Assembly (NCBI RefSeq): GCF_022549695.1
Contig: NZ_JAKZGS010000006.1
Span: forward strand, 17,094 to 81,093
Reading direction: 5' to 3'
DNA from: Belliella calami
GTDB taxonomy: Bacteria > Bacteroidota > Bacteroidia > Cytophagales > Cyclobacteriaceae
DNA: 64,000 nt
A model generated the notes under the pieces. The model searched no databases. It saw only the letters and a list, made by a program, of their open reading frames with translations, and was not told the origin of the DNA. This document shows positions 8,060 through 17,134 of this stretch, piece by piece; position 1 is the stretch's first letter, and the number at the start of each line of letters is the position of its first letter. Position numbers and translations under genes: made by a program.

Positions 8060-10477
8060 CTACTTGGCGTTTACAGTAAATACTTTCTCTGGCAAACTTG
8101 AGGACTTGACTACAAATTTCAATGCTCCTTCGTCTTGCAAAGTTCTGATGTAAGCTTTCAAACGTCCTTGGTAAGTCTTCCTCGTTGGAGCATGATACGG
8201 TTCATGACTTGACAAATCACCACTTTCCATCACAATAACTTCTGCTGGACCATCAATTTCAACTGTCAATTCCAAATCATCGTCTTGGATCAAATTCCCT
8301 TTGTCATCAGTCAAAATAAGATTTAATTCAATAATTTCTCCTTTCTTAGAAAAACTAGATTTTGACAATTCACCTGAAATTGAACTTAAAGAACCCGGTG
8401 ATTTCAGAGCATAATTTGCCACTTGCTTTCCATTACTGTAAGCTACGGCATTGAGTCCCCCCTGTTCAAAAGGCACTTCCCAACCGATCATTTCTTCCAG
8501 ACTATATTCGACCTTCTTCTTCCCCAAAGAACGATCATTTAGAAAAAGCTCTACTTCATCAGCGTTCGAATATACTGTAACCCAACGTGATTCACCGGTT
8601 TTTCCATTCCATGTATTTGAAATACCAGCCCTCCGAAGGACTTGCCTTTCACTATCCGTGACTCCTAAATAGACCATCGGTTTATCCGACCACAGACTTT
8701 GTCTGAAATAAAAATCAGGCTTTGGATTGCCTGCAAGATCAATGATCCCTGCCCCACTACTTCTTGATGGCCAAGGCCTTGCTTCACCTATAAAATCAAA
8801 TGCTGTCCACAAAAACTGTGATGAAATATAATCATTCTCAGTTACCGCAAGCCAAGCTTCGAGTGCGTCTCCATTTTCACTTCCATAAATGACTCTTTCG
8901 GGATATTGCTTATGGTCTTCTTCGTACCTATATTCCTGATAATTGTACCCGACTATATCCAAATTAGAAGGATAGTCTGTATAATTTGACATTGCGACGC
9001 CTGCTAATGCTGCCGTTACAGGGCGAGTAGTATCCCACTTTTTCACCGCTTTTGCCAACTTTTCAGAAATACGCCCCAAATTGGAAGCGTCAGGATTGTC
9101 AGGTTGGTAACCTTTCCCATAAATCTGTGGATTTCTCCCTTCATCCAAAACTGGATGACTATAAGGATCATTGGGATAATCAATCTCATTTCCAATACTC
9201 CACATGATAATGGAAGGCCTATTTCGGCTTCTTCTTACCATATCTTCCAAATCCCTTTCTGCCCATTCCTCGAATGCATCATGATGCCTATAATTTCCCG
9301 GTGTACCTGCATTCCATCCTTCGATCCATTTGTTTTTTCCAATCTCCCACTCATCAAATGCCTCGTCTTGAATCAAGAAACCCATCTCATCACAGAGTTC
9401 ATAAATGTAATCCTGGTGTGGATAATGACTCATTCTGATAGCATTAGCTCCCAAATCCTTCAAAGTTTCAAGTCTTTTTCTCCAAACTTCCTCAGGAACT
9501 GCTGCACCAAAACCTCCTGCATCATGATGAATACACACACCTTTGAGCAACATGGATTCTCCATTTAGAAAAAATCCTTTGTTCGCATCAAACTCAAAAG
9601 TCCGAACTCCTACTTTTTCTTTCCAGCTATCTACTTTTTCCTTTCCATCCCAGAGTTCAATTTCCAAACTATATAAATATGGATGATCAGGAGACCAAAG
9701 CTGTGGATTGGATATCGTCAATTCCAATTTTTCTGGATTTGACTTCCCCTTTCTTGCTACAAAATCCTGCTTTCTTTCACTTACTTTTTTACCTTTCTTA
9801 TCTTTTAATATTACTTTTAGTTGAAGCTCCGCATTTGGTCTTTGGTTTTGATCAATTTCGATCTCTACAACTGCTTTGGCAGATGAGGCATTTACTTCTG
9901 GAGTATGAAAAAATACGCCCCATTGTGAAAAATGGATTTGATTTGACGCAATCATATACACATTTCTATAAATACCAGACCCCGTGTAGTATCTCGCATC
10001 GGCGAAATTCTTGTGGTCAACTTTTACATAAATAGTATTGTTTCCTTCCTTCAAAAAAGTAGTTAGATCATATTGAAATGGTATAAACCCAAATGGTCTT
10101 TTACCCAAATATTGACCATTGATCCAAACTTCGCTGTTTTTGTAAACCCCATCAAAATAGATGGAATAAACTTTTTCTTTATCGAAATTGTCTATGGCAA
10201 AATCTTTTTTGTACCAAGCTATCCCAGCCGGCAAAAAACCCGTTCCACTAGCCCATTCAGCACTGAATGGCCCTTCGATACTCCAATCATGCGGAAGATC
10301 CAATTCCCTCCAGCCTTTTTCTATTGATTGTATACCCTCCCAATCTGTATCTTTCAATTGAAATTGCCAATCATCATTGAACAAAACTTTGTCTTGTTGT
10401 TGTGCTGAAAGATCTCTCACAATGCTCATGTATAGGACAAACATCAAGAAGGTATAAACGTGGTATTTTGGGGTCAT
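8060..10477 (-). CDS. GH2-family glycoside hydrolase (beta-galactosidase-like)
   Basis: An 805-residue secreted or periplasmic enzyme with signal peptide (cleavage near LSA-QQ, residue 25). Domain order is GH2 sugar-binding jelly roll (30-190), Ig-like sandwich (190-300), TIM barrel (300-600) and C-terminal beta domains. The acid/base is Glu431 in WSIGNEIDYP and the probable nucleophile is Glu534 in YGSENG. The family removes terminal beta-galactose, glucuronate or mannose; galactose is favoured by the GH30 partner immediately upstream (7-bp gap). Last gene of the second PUL, so it should be co-expressed with it. Confidence 0.9.
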   Translation of the reverse strand: MTPKYHVYTFLMFVLYMSIVRDLSAQQQDKVLFNDDWQFQLKDTDWEGIQSIEKGWRELDLPHDWSIEGPFSAEWASGTGFLPAGIAWYKKDFAIDNFDKEKVYSIYFDGVYKNSEVWINGQYLGKRPFGFIPFQYDLTTFLKEGNNTIYVKVDHKNFADARYYTGSGIYRNVYMIASNQIHFSQWGVFFHTPEVNASSAKAVVEIEIDQNQRPNAELQLKVILKDKKGKKVSERKQDFVARKGKSNPEKLELTISNPQLWSPDHPYLYSLEIELWDGKEKVDSWKEKVGVRTFEFDANKGFFLNGESMLLKGVCIHHDAGGFGAAVPEEVWRKRLETLKDLGANAIRMSHYPHQDYIYELCDEMGFLIQDEAFDEWEIGKNKWIEGWNAGTPGNYRHHDAFEEWAERDLEDMVRRSRNRPSIIMWSIGNEIDYPNDPYSHPVLDEGRNPQIYGKGYQPDNPDASNLGRISEKLAKAVKKWDTTRPVTAALAGVAMSNYTDYPSNLDIVGYNYQEYRYEEDHKQYPERVIYGSENGDALEAWLAVTENDYISSQFLWTAFDFIGEARPWPSRSSGAGIIDLAGNPKPDFYFRQSLWSDKPMVYLGVTDSERQVLRRAGISNTWNGKTGESRWVTVYSNADEVELFLNDRSLGKKKVEYSLEEMIGWEVPFEQGGLNAVAYSNGKQVANYALKSPGSLSSISGELSKSSFSKKGEIIELNLILTDDKGNLIQDDDLELTVEIDGPAEVIVMESGDLSSHEPYHAPTRKTYQGRLKAYIRTLQDEGALKFVVKSSSLPEKVFTVNAK

Positions 10478-10484
10478 TTTGTTG

Positions 10485-12077
10485 TTATTTTGTGGTGAGT
10501 AAAGTGACTACTGATCGAGCGGGGATAACTATATGCTCTCCATTTACTAGATCCATGGGTTTCAGATCGTTTTCTTTATCTGTCAGATAACCAGTCAAAT
10601 CCATTGTTGCGCCAATTTGACTGTTTTTCACATCCAATTCCAAATCATTTACAGATGAATTGATTGCCACAATCACTATTTCGCCCGAATTTGGATCTTT
10701 GTAGGCAGAACATAGTAAGTCTTGATTTTGTATTGACTCTACATCAATCTTCACATCTATCCTCTGAAACCCAGGTCTAATAAATCTGCTGTAGTTACCC
10801 AAAGCCCAAAGCATCTTACTGCTTTCATAAGTTCCATCAGCTTCTGTTTTTGAAATGTAGACGAGGCCATCTTTGTAATCGTATGGGGAAATGGCAATCC
10901 ACCAGTGCCAAGCAGATGCCTGAGCAATAGTAAGGTCATTATGAATTACTCGAGCAATATATAAAGCTGGAGACATTCCCAAATCTTTTCCATTGCCTTG
11001 GATTTCCCCATCGTTATCTCCCAAAATGCAATATTCCGACATCCAAAATTTCAGATTTGAAGCACTCTCCACAGCTTGTGACAGTTGCTTTCTTTTACTT
11101 ACTGCTTGCTGAAAAGGTGAGGTGGTAAAATAACTATGACCTGAGATATTTTGGCTGACATGCTTGAGGTCTCCAATGTAATGATCTGAGGCTTCATTGA
11201 AAAAATCATAAATCTGATTTGATCTGCCTGGTCGGTTATGTTCTTCGTATAGATATTCGATCTGTCCTGCTTCGGCGACATCGATCTTTGTATCGAGTCC
11301 TTTTGCCTCCAATTCCCGATCCAAAGCCTTTACTATCCCTGCAATTTCATTGTTCCAAAATGGCGTTCCCTCCTGTCCTCCATCAATCCAATCCCATTGT
11401 GGTTCATTGACAGGACTTATGTAATCTACCTTCAAACCTTCTTGTTCCATTCCTTTGATCGAGGCAGCCATGTACTTTGCAAAAGCATCATAATTCTCTG
11501 CTGCAAGATTTGATTCATTGGCATTGGAAGCATATGCTTTCCCATTCTTTGTCAACCAAACTGGAGGACTGTTTAGGAAAGCGAGTAAATGATTTACTGA
11601 TCTCTCTTTGGCAGCTTTTGCAAACCAAACTTGTGCAGCTTGTCTTTCTATTTTGAAACTCCCCTCAGCATCCATAAACGACGGTGCTCGTCTCCACGAA
11701 TCTCCAATACCACTTTCAGCACCTTGCTCAGCACTTCCTGCACCTAAATTGAACCTCCACAATGAAAGTCCTATTCCCTTGGGTTTACCCTGCAAATCCA
11801 CTTCTTGGCTAAAAAGAAGATCTGCTATGGCAGCTTTCTTTGCTTCCGGCCAATTTCCTACAAACTGTCCTGCCCAAGCATCAGACGCACCAAAGTGATC
11901 TATTTCTTGATAGATTGTCTCTGGGTATACTTGAATGGTAGATATTTTTTTCTGCTCATCATTTTTTTGTCCCCTGCTTTCATTGTCACTACAAGAGGTA
12001 GATGACAACATTATCCAAGCCGTTCCAAAAAAAGCAGCAGATTTTAAATTTTTAAGAATTTCTGTTTTCATATTCAA
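10485..12077 (-). CDS. GH30-family glycosidase (probable endo-beta-1,6-galactanase type)
   Basis: A 530-residue lipoprotein: the signal ends in SSTSC near residue 29. The barrel carries the acid/base Glu225 in SPVNEPQWDW and the nucleophile Glu348 in WMSEYC, followed by a C-terminal beta-sandwich. The SPVNEPQW form is what I associate with the GH30 endo-beta-1,6-galactanase branch rather than glucosylceramidases, but the subfamily needs a phylogeny. It lies between SusD (56 bp upstream) and GH2 (7 bp downstream), making it the likely surface or periplasmic depolymerase of this locus. A hairpin with a T-run separates it from susD and may lower its expression relative to the importer. Confidence 0.85.
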   Translation of the reverse strand: MNMKTEILKNLKSAAFFGTAWIMLSSTSCSDNESRGQKNDEQKKISTIQVYPETIYQEIDHFGASDAWAGQFVGNWPEAKKAAIADLLFSQEVDLQGKPKGIGLSLWRFNLGAGSAEQGAESGIGDSWRRAPSFMDAEGSFKIERQAAQVWFAKAAKERSVNHLLAFLNSPPVWLTKNGKAYASNANESNLAAENYDAFAKYMAASIKGMEQEGLKVDYISPVNEPQWDWIDGGQEGTPFWNNEIAGIVKALDRELEAKGLDTKIDVAEAGQIEYLYEEHNRPGRSNQIYDFFNEASDHYIGDLKHVSQNISGHSYFTTSPFQQAVSKRKQLSQAVESASNLKFWMSEYCILGDNDGEIQGNGKDLGMSPALYIARVIHNDLTIAQASAWHWWIAISPYDYKDGLVYISKTEADGTYESSKMLWALGNYSRFIRPGFQRIDVKIDVESIQNQDLLCSAYKDPNSGEIVIVAINSSVNDLELDVKNSQIGATMDLTGYLTDKENDLKPMDLVNGEHIVIPARSVVTLLTTK

Positions 12078-12095
12078 TTAATTTAAAAGAAAAAA

Positions 12096-12114
12096 GGGGG
12101 GATAAAATCCCCCC
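12096..12114 (-). terminator. GC-rich hairpin with T-run between SusD and GH30 genes
   Basis: An 8-bp perfect stem (12096-12103 with 12107-12114; six G-C pairs) with a 3-nt loop is followed, reading the minus strand, by a T-run. It has the form of an intrinsic terminator but lies inside the operon, so partial termination (attenuation or mRNA-end stabilisation) is the likely role. Confidence 0.6.
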
Positions 12115-12132
12115 CATGGTTGCTGAGGCCAT

Positions 12133-13833
12133 TTAATTATAACCTGGATTTTGCTCCAAAACATTGTTGGAAGCCAATATTTCTTGTCTTGGAATAGGTA
12201 ACCAGTAATGTCTTTCCAAAAACCTTCTACCTTGAAGAGAAATCTTCCTCTGATAAGTCAGTGTACCATCTTGAGCCCTTCTGATATCAATTCCATAAGC
12301 TGGTTCATTTTCTGTAGTTTCGGCTATCATCCATCTTCTGACATCATAGAACCTGTGCTCTTCGAATGCCAATTCTATTCTTCTTTCGTGCTGAATCCGT
12401 TCTCTCATTTGATCTTTAGAAAGACCCGTTGGTAAAGGTGGCATGTTCACACCATTTCTTTGTCTGATACTGTTGATCGCTTCGTAAACAGATGCATCTG
12501 GGCCAGAAGCTTCATTTCTTGCCTCTGCATAATTCAAGAGTATTTCTGCATACCTGAAATATAGCCAATTTTGGGTACCAGCCACCTGCCAAGGATTCTG
12601 GATTGGCAAAGATTCATCAATAAACTTCTTCATGTAGTAGCCGGTACGACTTGTATTCCAGTTGGAAGGTCCATCTTGGCTGTCTCTTCCTCCAGGAAGG
12701 AATGTCTCTACTGCCCTACCTCTGTATTGAGAACCATTATATAAGATCGTTTCAGACATACGTGGGTCTCTGTTTGCATAAGGATTGGCTGCGTGTGAAG
12801 GATTATTCCAATCAAACGAGGATCCATCCAGCATTTCATAATCATCAATCAAGTTTTGAAGAGGTGCATTTCCTCCCCAAGCGTCGTAGCCATTTGGTCC
12901 ATTGGCAATTTCCAGAGCGGTATGTCTTTGGTTAAGATTATAGAATCTTGCAAAAATCACCTCTTGATGGCTTTCAGAAGCTGTAAACATATCTGAATAA
13001 CCTTGTTGGTATAAGGAATAAATCCCCAAATCCATAACATCTTGAGCCGCTTGGGCTGCACGTTGCCATTGCTCTGCACTTCCTGTAGCACCTCCATTGT
13101 AAAGTGGGCTTGCTGCATACAAAAGCAATCTTGATTTCAATGCCATAGCGGCACCTTTTGTAGCCCTACCTTCAAGCCAGTTATTGTTATTTTGAGTTGG
13201 TAATCCAGCGATCGCTTCATCCAACTCAGCCAAAACATATTGAAGCCCTTCTTCAATACTTGCCCTTTCAAACAATGAAGGATCTGTAAAATCATCTCCC
13301 AACATTGAGACATTGTCTCCCCTTAAAACAACCTTTCCATAATTTCTGATCAGATCATGATATCTAAAGGCCCTGATAAATTTCAATTCAGCCGTCAACC
13401 TGGCTTTGCCAGATTCTGACATGGTGATGTTTGGCAAATTGATCAAGGCATAGTTACATTCACGAATGCTTCTATAACTTCTACCCCAAAGCGTACCAGC
13501 TATACCGGTATTCTCAGGAGACAACAATCCCTGCTGAATTACCCAAGTATTGTCATCATTATTATAAATAGACTCATCTGTTAGAGAAGACCATAGAGCA
13601 TATTCAAATCCTCTACCAAAACCAGGCACTGAACCGTCACCCTCTTTGTCAGTAAGTCTTACTCCTAAATACCTATTGATCACATATGCTTCAAACAAGG
13701 TGGTATCAGAAAGAATAGATGCATCAGAAACCCTATCTGTCGGGGCAATGTCGAGGTAATCTTCGTTACATCCTGCGAATAGTGCACAGAATAAAACAAC
13801 AATATATAATTTTATATTTTTAAATGAATTCAT
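12133..13833 (-). CDS. SusD/RagB-family outer-membrane lipoprotein
   Basis: A 566-residue glycan-binding lipoprotein, lipobox FAGC with Cys22. It has the classical RagB/SusD arrangement: N-terminal helix with LDIAPTDR, TPR helices including RAFRYHDLIRNYG near residue 160, the variable ligand-binding middle, and the C-terminal ERRIELAFEEHRFYDVRRW motif (about 495-515). It pairs with the SusC encoded 12 bp upstream to form the outer-membrane importer of this PUL. Length and features are normal. Confidence 0.95.
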   Translation of the reverse strand: MNSFKNIKLYIVVLFCALFAGCNEDYLDIAPTDRVSDASILSDTTLFEAYVINRYLGVRLTDKEGDGSVPGFGRGFEYALWSSLTDESIYNNDDNTWVIQQGLLSPENTGIAGTLWGRSYRSIRECNYALINLPNITMSESGKARLTAELKFIRAFRYHDLIRNYGKVVLRGDNVSMLGDDFTDPSLFERASIEEGLQYVLAELDEAIAGLPTQNNNNWLEGRATKGAAMALKSRLLLYAASPLYNGGATGSAEQWQRAAQAAQDVMDLGIYSLYQQGYSDMFTASESHQEVIFARFYNLNQRHTALEIANGPNGYDAWGGNAPLQNLIDDYEMLDGSSFDWNNPSHAANPYANRDPRMSETILYNGSQYRGRAVETFLPGGRDSQDGPSNWNTSRTGYYMKKFIDESLPIQNPWQVAGTQNWLYFRYAEILLNYAEARNEASGPDASVYEAINSIRQRNGVNMPPLPTGLSKDQMRERIQHERRIELAFEEHRFYDVRRWMIAETTENEPAYGIDIRRAQDGTLTYQRKISLQGRRFLERHYWLPIPRQEILASNNVLEQNPGYN

Positions 13834-13845
13834 GGCTTTTCGGGT

Positions 13846-16800
13846 TTAAAACTGAATGTTGACACCTAGATTGATAATTCTCTGTTGTGGATAGAATTGT
13901 CCACTATTGCTAGAGCCTTCTGGATCAAAATCCTTCACTTTAGTGATGGTTAGCAAGTTGAAACCATTGGCATAAACCCTAAGGTTGCCAATTGAATATC
14001 TTTCCAAGATTGCTTTCGGCACTGTATATCCTACTTCAAGATTCTTCAGACGTACAAAGGACACATCTTGCAACCAGAAGTCACTTGGAAACAAACCTCC
14101 ACTGATTGCTGTGGAAGCGCGCTCACTAACCCTTGGATAGGTACCATTTGGAGTATCTGGACTCCATCTGTTGTCAGCCCAAGAGCTGTAGTAATTTCCT
14201 ACAGTTCCGGATTCTGGCAGAACATATTGTCTTGCTCTTCCCTGTCCGGAAAATAGCATGGCAAAATCAAAGTTCTTGTATGAAGCATTCAAGTTCAAAC
14301 CAAAAGTAATTTGCGGGATGTTTCCCAGTTCTGTTCTATACATATCATCGGCAGTAATCTCACCATCTCCATTGATATCTTCGTAGATCAAATCACCCAA
14401 TTGGGAACCAGGCACATGTGGAAACTGGTCAAACTGATCTTCAGATGTAAAAATTCCAATAGCTCTATAAAGCAAATAGTTATTCATTGGTCGTCCAGTA
14501 AGTCTTTGGTAATCAAGAACACCGGCAGCTTCGTCCATAAATACAACTTCATTCTTGGCGAAAGTAAAATTACCGGATGCACCAAATCTGAAATCCTGCC
14601 CACGGTGTTCGTAACCCAAAGTAGTCTCTATACCACGGCTCTTTACTCGGCCAATATTCTCAGATGGCACCAAAGATTCTCCACCATGGGGATTGACAAT
14701 TCCAGAAGACCAAGGGATAGACGCGTTTCTTGTAGTCAAGATATTGGTTCTATCTTCATAGAAGTAAATAAATTCCGTGGTAAACTTTTTCAGCCAAACG
14801 GCATTCAATCCTATATCCGTTTTGTTCGCTGTTTCCCAAGTGATATTTGGGTTTCCCAAACGGATCAAATCAATTCCTGGCCTCACTACATTTCCCAAAA
14901 CGTAGCGGTTGTTGAAGGTATAGTTGTCATAAAACTGAAACTGCCCTACATTATCATTCCCTAATTGGCCATGTGAAACCCTAAATTTCAAATCATCCAT
15001 GAAATTGAACCTGTCTCTGAACCAATCTTCTTCAGAGATTCTATAGCCTGCTGATACAGCTGGGAAAAATCCATATCTATTGCCACGAGGAAAGATGGAT
15101 GACCCATCTACCCTTGCCTGTACTTCAAGGAGGTATTTCTCATTATAATTGTAATTCAACTTACTTATAAAGCTTCTTCGCGTAAAATTGTAGCTTTCTC
15201 CCCAGTTATTAAAATCTGTGGCAGCAGATCCACCTTGGGATAGTTCTGGAGTTTCCGCAGTTGGGAAATTGATCCTTGCAGCGCCAAATGTATGGGATTT
15301 GTTTTCACTCTGCTCGTATCCTACAAATGCATCTACAAAATGTTTTCCAAAAGATCGGTTGAAATTCAACTTGATATGGCTTACAATCATAGAAATATTT
15401 TCATGCCCCTCATCCAAAGATGGACGTTGGTTTGGGCCTCCACCGATCACTATAGGATCATAGGTGTCTGCATTTCTATTGTAATTGTGCAAAGTGTAAG
15501 GAACCCTGAATGTTCTGTATCTATCAGAGCTTTCATCTACAGAATAAAAACCATCAACAGATAGACCTTCTAAGAATGGAAGCTCATATTTTGCTCTCAA
15601 GATACCATTGAATACATATCTCGGATTGTCATTGGTACCACCCATATCAGTAGCCAATATTGCTGGGTTAGCATTTTCAATTCCCGTTGAAGGCAAACCA
15701 TTTGGATAGAATGCATTGACTGTGGGATAAGCTCGGTATATAGATCTGAAAATGTGTCCTGCACCTTCAGTGGGAAACATTCTAGCTTCTTTTCTTCCAG
15801 ATAATCCAAGACCTACTGTCAGACGCTCGTTGATGTTTGCATCTATGTTGGATCGGAAACTGTATTGGTTAAAATTTGCTACACCGTTTTTGTAAAGTCC
15901 ATCTTGGGTAAGTTGTCCAAGGGAAACAAAATAGTTTACATTTTCAGACCCACCTCTTACACTTAGATTGTGTTGATTTTGCAAAGCAAAGTTTTGAAGC
16001 GTTTCTCTTTGCCAGTTTGTATTGGGATAATTCAAAGGATCAGATCCATTTCTGAACAATTCTATTTCTTCTGGACTATAAACCTGGTTCAAACCATTCT
16101 GATTGTTATTGTAATAAGCAATCTCATTACGAATCGTACCGTAAGTAGCTGCATCAGCCAATCTTGGCAAACGAGTAGGTGATGAGAAACCTTGGTTATA
16201 ACTATATGATACAACTGGTTTTCCAGTTTTCCCACGTTTGGTGGTGATCAAAATGACGCCATTGGCAGCCCTACTTCCATATACTGCAGCAGAAGCATCT
16301 TTCAAAACAGAGACACTCTCAATGTCATCAGGATTCAATCTCTCCAAACCACCGATTTGTCCGGGTACTCCGTCTATTACGACTAATACATCATTGTTGC
16401 CCGTAGTGGCCAAACCACGTACCGAGATGCTAGAACCATCATAACCTGGCTCACCACTTCGGTTGGAAGCAATCAAACCTGAAAATCTACCCGCAAGGGA
16501 ATTGGACACGTTTGGTTGGGGGCTTTTCGTCAACTCTGCACCATCGATCTGAGATACAGATCCAGTTAAGGTGACTTTTTTCTGCTCTCCATAACCTACC
16601 ACTACGACTTCACTAAGATCATCCATATCAGACTCCATCGTTATGTTGATTTCGGTCTGTGAACCTAGTGCTACTTCTTGGGTCTTGTATCCAATAAACG
16701 ATACTCTTAAAACTGTCTGTGGAGTTACATTTACGCTGATAGAGAAATTCCCGTCAATGTCAGTGACAGCACCGGTTGTAGTTCCTTTTACCAAAACAGA

Positions 16801-16938
16801 GGCTCCGGGTAAGGACTCACCATTTTCATCGAAAACTTTCCCCTTGATGGTCGATTGCTGTGCAAAAGCCGAAGTGTGGAAAGCGAAAAATAGTACCATA
16901 GCAACGAATGGTACCCATAGGGAGTAATTTTTTTTCAT
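13846..16938 (-). CDS. SusC/RagA-family TonB-dependent outer-membrane transporter
   Basis: A 1030-residue protein with signal peptide (cleavage near AFA-QQ, residue 27), carboxypeptidase-regulatory-like domain (30-105), plug beginning at SEVVVVGYG (about 110) with VVIDGVPG and LKDASAAVYGSRAANGVILITTK, and a barrel ending in Phe. It starts the PUL SusC-SusD-GH30-GH2 and is transcribed divergently from the HTCS, which is the expected regulator. The 196-bp intergenic region contains two sets of inverted repeats. Confidence 0.95.
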   Translation of the reverse strand: MKKNYSLWVPFVAMVLFFAFHTSAFAQQSTIKGKVFDENGESLPGASVLVKGTTTGAVTDIDGNFSISVNVTPQTVLRVSFIGYKTQEVALGSQTEINITMESDMDDLSEVVVVGYGEQKKVTLTGSVSQIDGAELTKSPQPNVSNSLAGRFSGLIASNRSGEPGYDGSSISVRGLATTGNNDVLVVIDGVPGQIGGLERLNPDDIESVSVLKDASAAVYGSRAANGVILITTKRGKTGKPVVSYSYNQGFSSPTRLPRLADAATYGTIRNEIAYYNNNQNGLNQVYSPEEIELFRNGSDPLNYPNTNWQRETLQNFALQNQHNLSVRGGSENVNYFVSLGQLTQDGLYKNGVANFNQYSFRSNIDANINERLTVGLGLSGRKEARMFPTEGAGHIFRSIYRAYPTVNAFYPNGLPSTGIENANPAILATDMGGTNDNPRYVFNGILRAKYELPFLEGLSVDGFYSVDESSDRYRTFRVPYTLHNYNRNADTYDPIVIGGGPNQRPSLDEGHENISMIVSHIKLNFNRSFGKHFVDAFVGYEQSENKSHTFGAARINFPTAETPELSQGGSAATDFNNWGESYNFTRRSFISKLNYNYNEKYLLEVQARVDGSSIFPRGNRYGFFPAVSAGYRISEEDWFRDRFNFMDDLKFRVSHGQLGNDNVGQFQFYDNYTFNNRYVLGNVVRPGIDLIRLGNPNITWETANKTDIGLNAVWLKKFTTEFIYFYEDRTNILTTRNASIPWSSGIVNPHGGESLVPSENIGRVKSRGIETTLGYEHRGQDFRFGASGNFTFAKNEVVFMDEAAGVLDYQRLTGRPMNNYLLYRAIGIFTSEDQFDQFPHVPGSQLGDLIYEDINGDGEITADDMYRTELGNIPQITFGLNLNASYKNFDFAMLFSGQGRARQYVLPESGTVGNYYSSWADNRWSPDTPNGTYPRVSERASTAISGGLFPSDFWLQDVSFVRLKNLEVGYTVPKAILERYSIGNLRVYANGFNLLTITKVKDFDPEGSSNSGQFYPQQRIINLGVNIQF

Positions 16939-16980
16939 CTTACTTTGGGTTAAATCGTTAAATTGATTTTAAAATTCATA

Positions 16981-17116
16981 TCTCAAAGGACAAACTTTGA
17001 GAATAGGTACAATATTCTGAATAAAAAGTATTCTGAAAGGGTAATAAATTGACAAAAAATGGGGGATAAATCGTCCAACGATTGTAAATGTCATATTTAA
17101 TCCAAAATATTGTACC
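16981..17116. promoter_or_regulatory. Inverted repeats in the SusC/HTCS divergent promoter region
   Basis: Two features stand out. TCTCAAAG at 16981-16988 pairs perfectly with 16995-17002 across 6 nt. GGTACAATATT at 17006-17016 recurs as a perfect inverted copy at 17106-17116. Their position between susC and the HTCS gene makes them candidate binding sites for the AraC-type domain of the HTCS, or part of the susC leader. The function is inference. Confidence 0.45.
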
Positions 17117-17134
17117 CTAGTCAAAAACTAACAA

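Noticed and set aside
9104..9568. 154-codon frame opposite the GH2 gene
   Set aside because: Antisense shadow of a conserved catalytic domain.
14311..14964. Long plus-strand open frame (217 codons) opposite the second susC
   Set aside because: It runs antisense inside a clearly coding SusC barrel; its composition is that of a reverse-strand shadow with no recognisable domain.
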